Assembly: GCA_034190875.2 (NCBI GenBank)
Contig: CM067348.1
Span: 7,955,563 to 8,019,562, forward strand
Direction of reading: 5' to 3'
DNA: 64,000 bases
Source: Urechis unicinctus
Taxonomy: Eukaryota; Annelida; Polychaeta; Xenopneusta; Urechidae
Within the stretch, counting starts at the first letter, position 1. Every line of letters begins with the position of its first letter. Positions 63,088-64,000 of the stretch are shown in pieces. Position numbers and translations under genes: made by a program. Below the pieces are notes generated by a model. The model was not told the DNA's origin, made no database searches, and saw nothing but the letters and a program-made list of their open reading frames with translations.

Positions 63088-63202
63088 ATGCGAAGATGAA
63101 AGAGGTGTTTATTTTATTTCTCCTTCCCGTGATTATAGAATCCTATCAATGCATCGGATTGAGGCTGGGTGGCTAATGAACGATAAAAGTGCTTGTGATT
63201 AG
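63088..63202 (+). pseudogene. CCP/Sushi-like second half (copy B), truncated
   Basis: Copy of 22536-22695. GWLMNDKSAC is identical. Then GGT-TCG becomes GAT-TAG, removing the Trp region. The acceptor polypyrimidine stretch is shortened by a deletion just upstream. Confidence 0.38.
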
Positions 63203-63239
63203 TTACATTGGAGCCTGTTTGTGCAAATTCTTCCAACCT

Positions 63240-63370
63240 ATAATATTTAACAGTGACAATGAGGGGGGTAAGTTCTTGTTGTAAATATAGAGCTGACAGC
63301 GTCGGAAGGGGGACTGACTTTGAGCAGCTAATGGCGGATTTTCCATTGCCTCTGACAGACAACAAAGCTA
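63240..63370 (-). repeat. Conserved block, copy 3 of 3
   Basis: Counterpart of 22690-22830 within copy B. On the minus strand SCSKSVPLPTLSALYLQQEL is open. Compared with copy A, I count four synonymous codon changes against three replacements in this part, and the TGA of copy A is GGA here. Confidence 0.5.
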
Positions 63371-64000
63371 GAGCCACTTATGCTTGAAGGCTTCCGTAAA
63401 TACAACAGTGATCGTTTTCAAAACTGGAGCATAATTACCACGCTAAGTTTGAAAACAGACCAGTGTTTGAGTTAACCACAAGCAGAAGCGGTTAATGGAA
63501 ATAGTTATTTGAGCGAAATGAGATGGGTAAGCGCGATTATCAGTGGTCTTCAAGGATATTTTCTAAAACCTGGCGCTTGATGTACTATAACAATGATATA
63601 GATTGAGCTGCTTAGGTTCAAGAGTAAGAACCGGAAAACAAGGAAACAACTTCTAACAACATTGATTTAGCTCCGAAAATGACCAGCAAATGCCAGTAAA
63701 CCTGACGTTTTATATAGGAAAGAACAACAGCAATTAAGGCGCAGCGATACTGTCTAACAAGGATAGCAAAATATCAACTCAGCATTGCAGCAGCTGCTGG
63801 ACCAACCATAACTCTCGTGATTATTAGGCCTACCTTCAATTGTCGTTCCAAAAGGGTTTTATACTGCTTCTACTAAAAAGACACTTCTCAGACCCATCTT
63901 TAATTTACTATGTCTTCAGCACGACAATGATGCATATTGAAAGGGTTTAAGTGAGGGTCTCCTTAAATTAAATGGCGCTAATAAAAAGAACATCTTTCTT

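Larger units (their letters stand above)
54338..64000 (+). repeat. Large direct segmental duplication, copy B
   Basis: Partner of 13204-23450, cut by the window end. Copy B keeps about 155 bp (61712-61868) absent from copy A. Part of that (GCATCATAGCGAAACGCGCC) matches unit 1 at about 16460, so copy A lost it rather than copy B gaining it. Copy B lacks the A segment 16877-17354. The 45-bp replacement contains a GTGACC...GGTCAC hairpin at 58084-58103. Confidence 0.95.

Overview
This window looks like nuclear DNA from a metazoan, and most probably a mollusc or another lophotrochozoan. It is AT-rich and has no long open frames. It carries long (TA)n and (CA)n microsatellites, GT-AG style candidate exons, a decayed CR1/L2-like LINE, and a tRNA-derived SINE whose tail contains the GACGTTAAACACC-type sequence familiar from molluscan SINEs. 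The taxon is an inference from these repeats and not from an identified gene. No rRNA, CRISPR, operon or prokaryotic signal was seen.

Layout. 0-13 kb: mostly non-coding DNA with a broken zinc-motif gene (4.67-5.66 kb), a LINE relic on the minus strand (7.14-7.96 kb), two adjacent complement-control-protein (CCP/Sushi)-like exons (9.25-9.78 kb), and large microsatellites. 13.2-23.45 kb and 54.34-64.0 kb: two direct copies of one roughly 10-kb segment, about 93-97% alike wherever I compared them by eye; the second copy runs off the window end. 24-54 kb: a patchwork of much older, strongly diverged local duplications (25-27 with 35.7-37 kb; 25.2, 37.45 and 40.75 kb; 31.7 with 40.6 kb; 41.1 with 41.8 kb; 46.1 with 48.6 kb). 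Three minisatellites, of 12, 21 and 75 bp, lie among them.

Main reading. No intact large gene is visible. Many of the short plus-strand open segments nevertheless fit the residue spacing of extracellular modules. CCP/Sushi-like segments occur at about 9.3, 9.6, 19.95, 22.5, 27.9, 29.9, 30.3, 33.4, 35.2, 45.0 and 47.3 kb, and weaker ones elsewhere. A C-type lectin domain broken by frameshifts lies at 47.95-48.3 kb, and a lectin C-terminal half at 46.15-46.26 kb. Signal-peptide-like starts occur at 13.2 and 38.3 kb. The simplest explanation is a locally expanded family of secreted lectin/CCP genes, mostly decayed to exon relics by lost cysteines, frameshifts and stops, and still being duplicated. 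This is inference: frames of 60-110 codons are expected by chance in DNA this AT-rich, so the argument rests on motif spacing. A profile search (Pfam Sushi PF00084, Lectin_C PF00059) would decide it.
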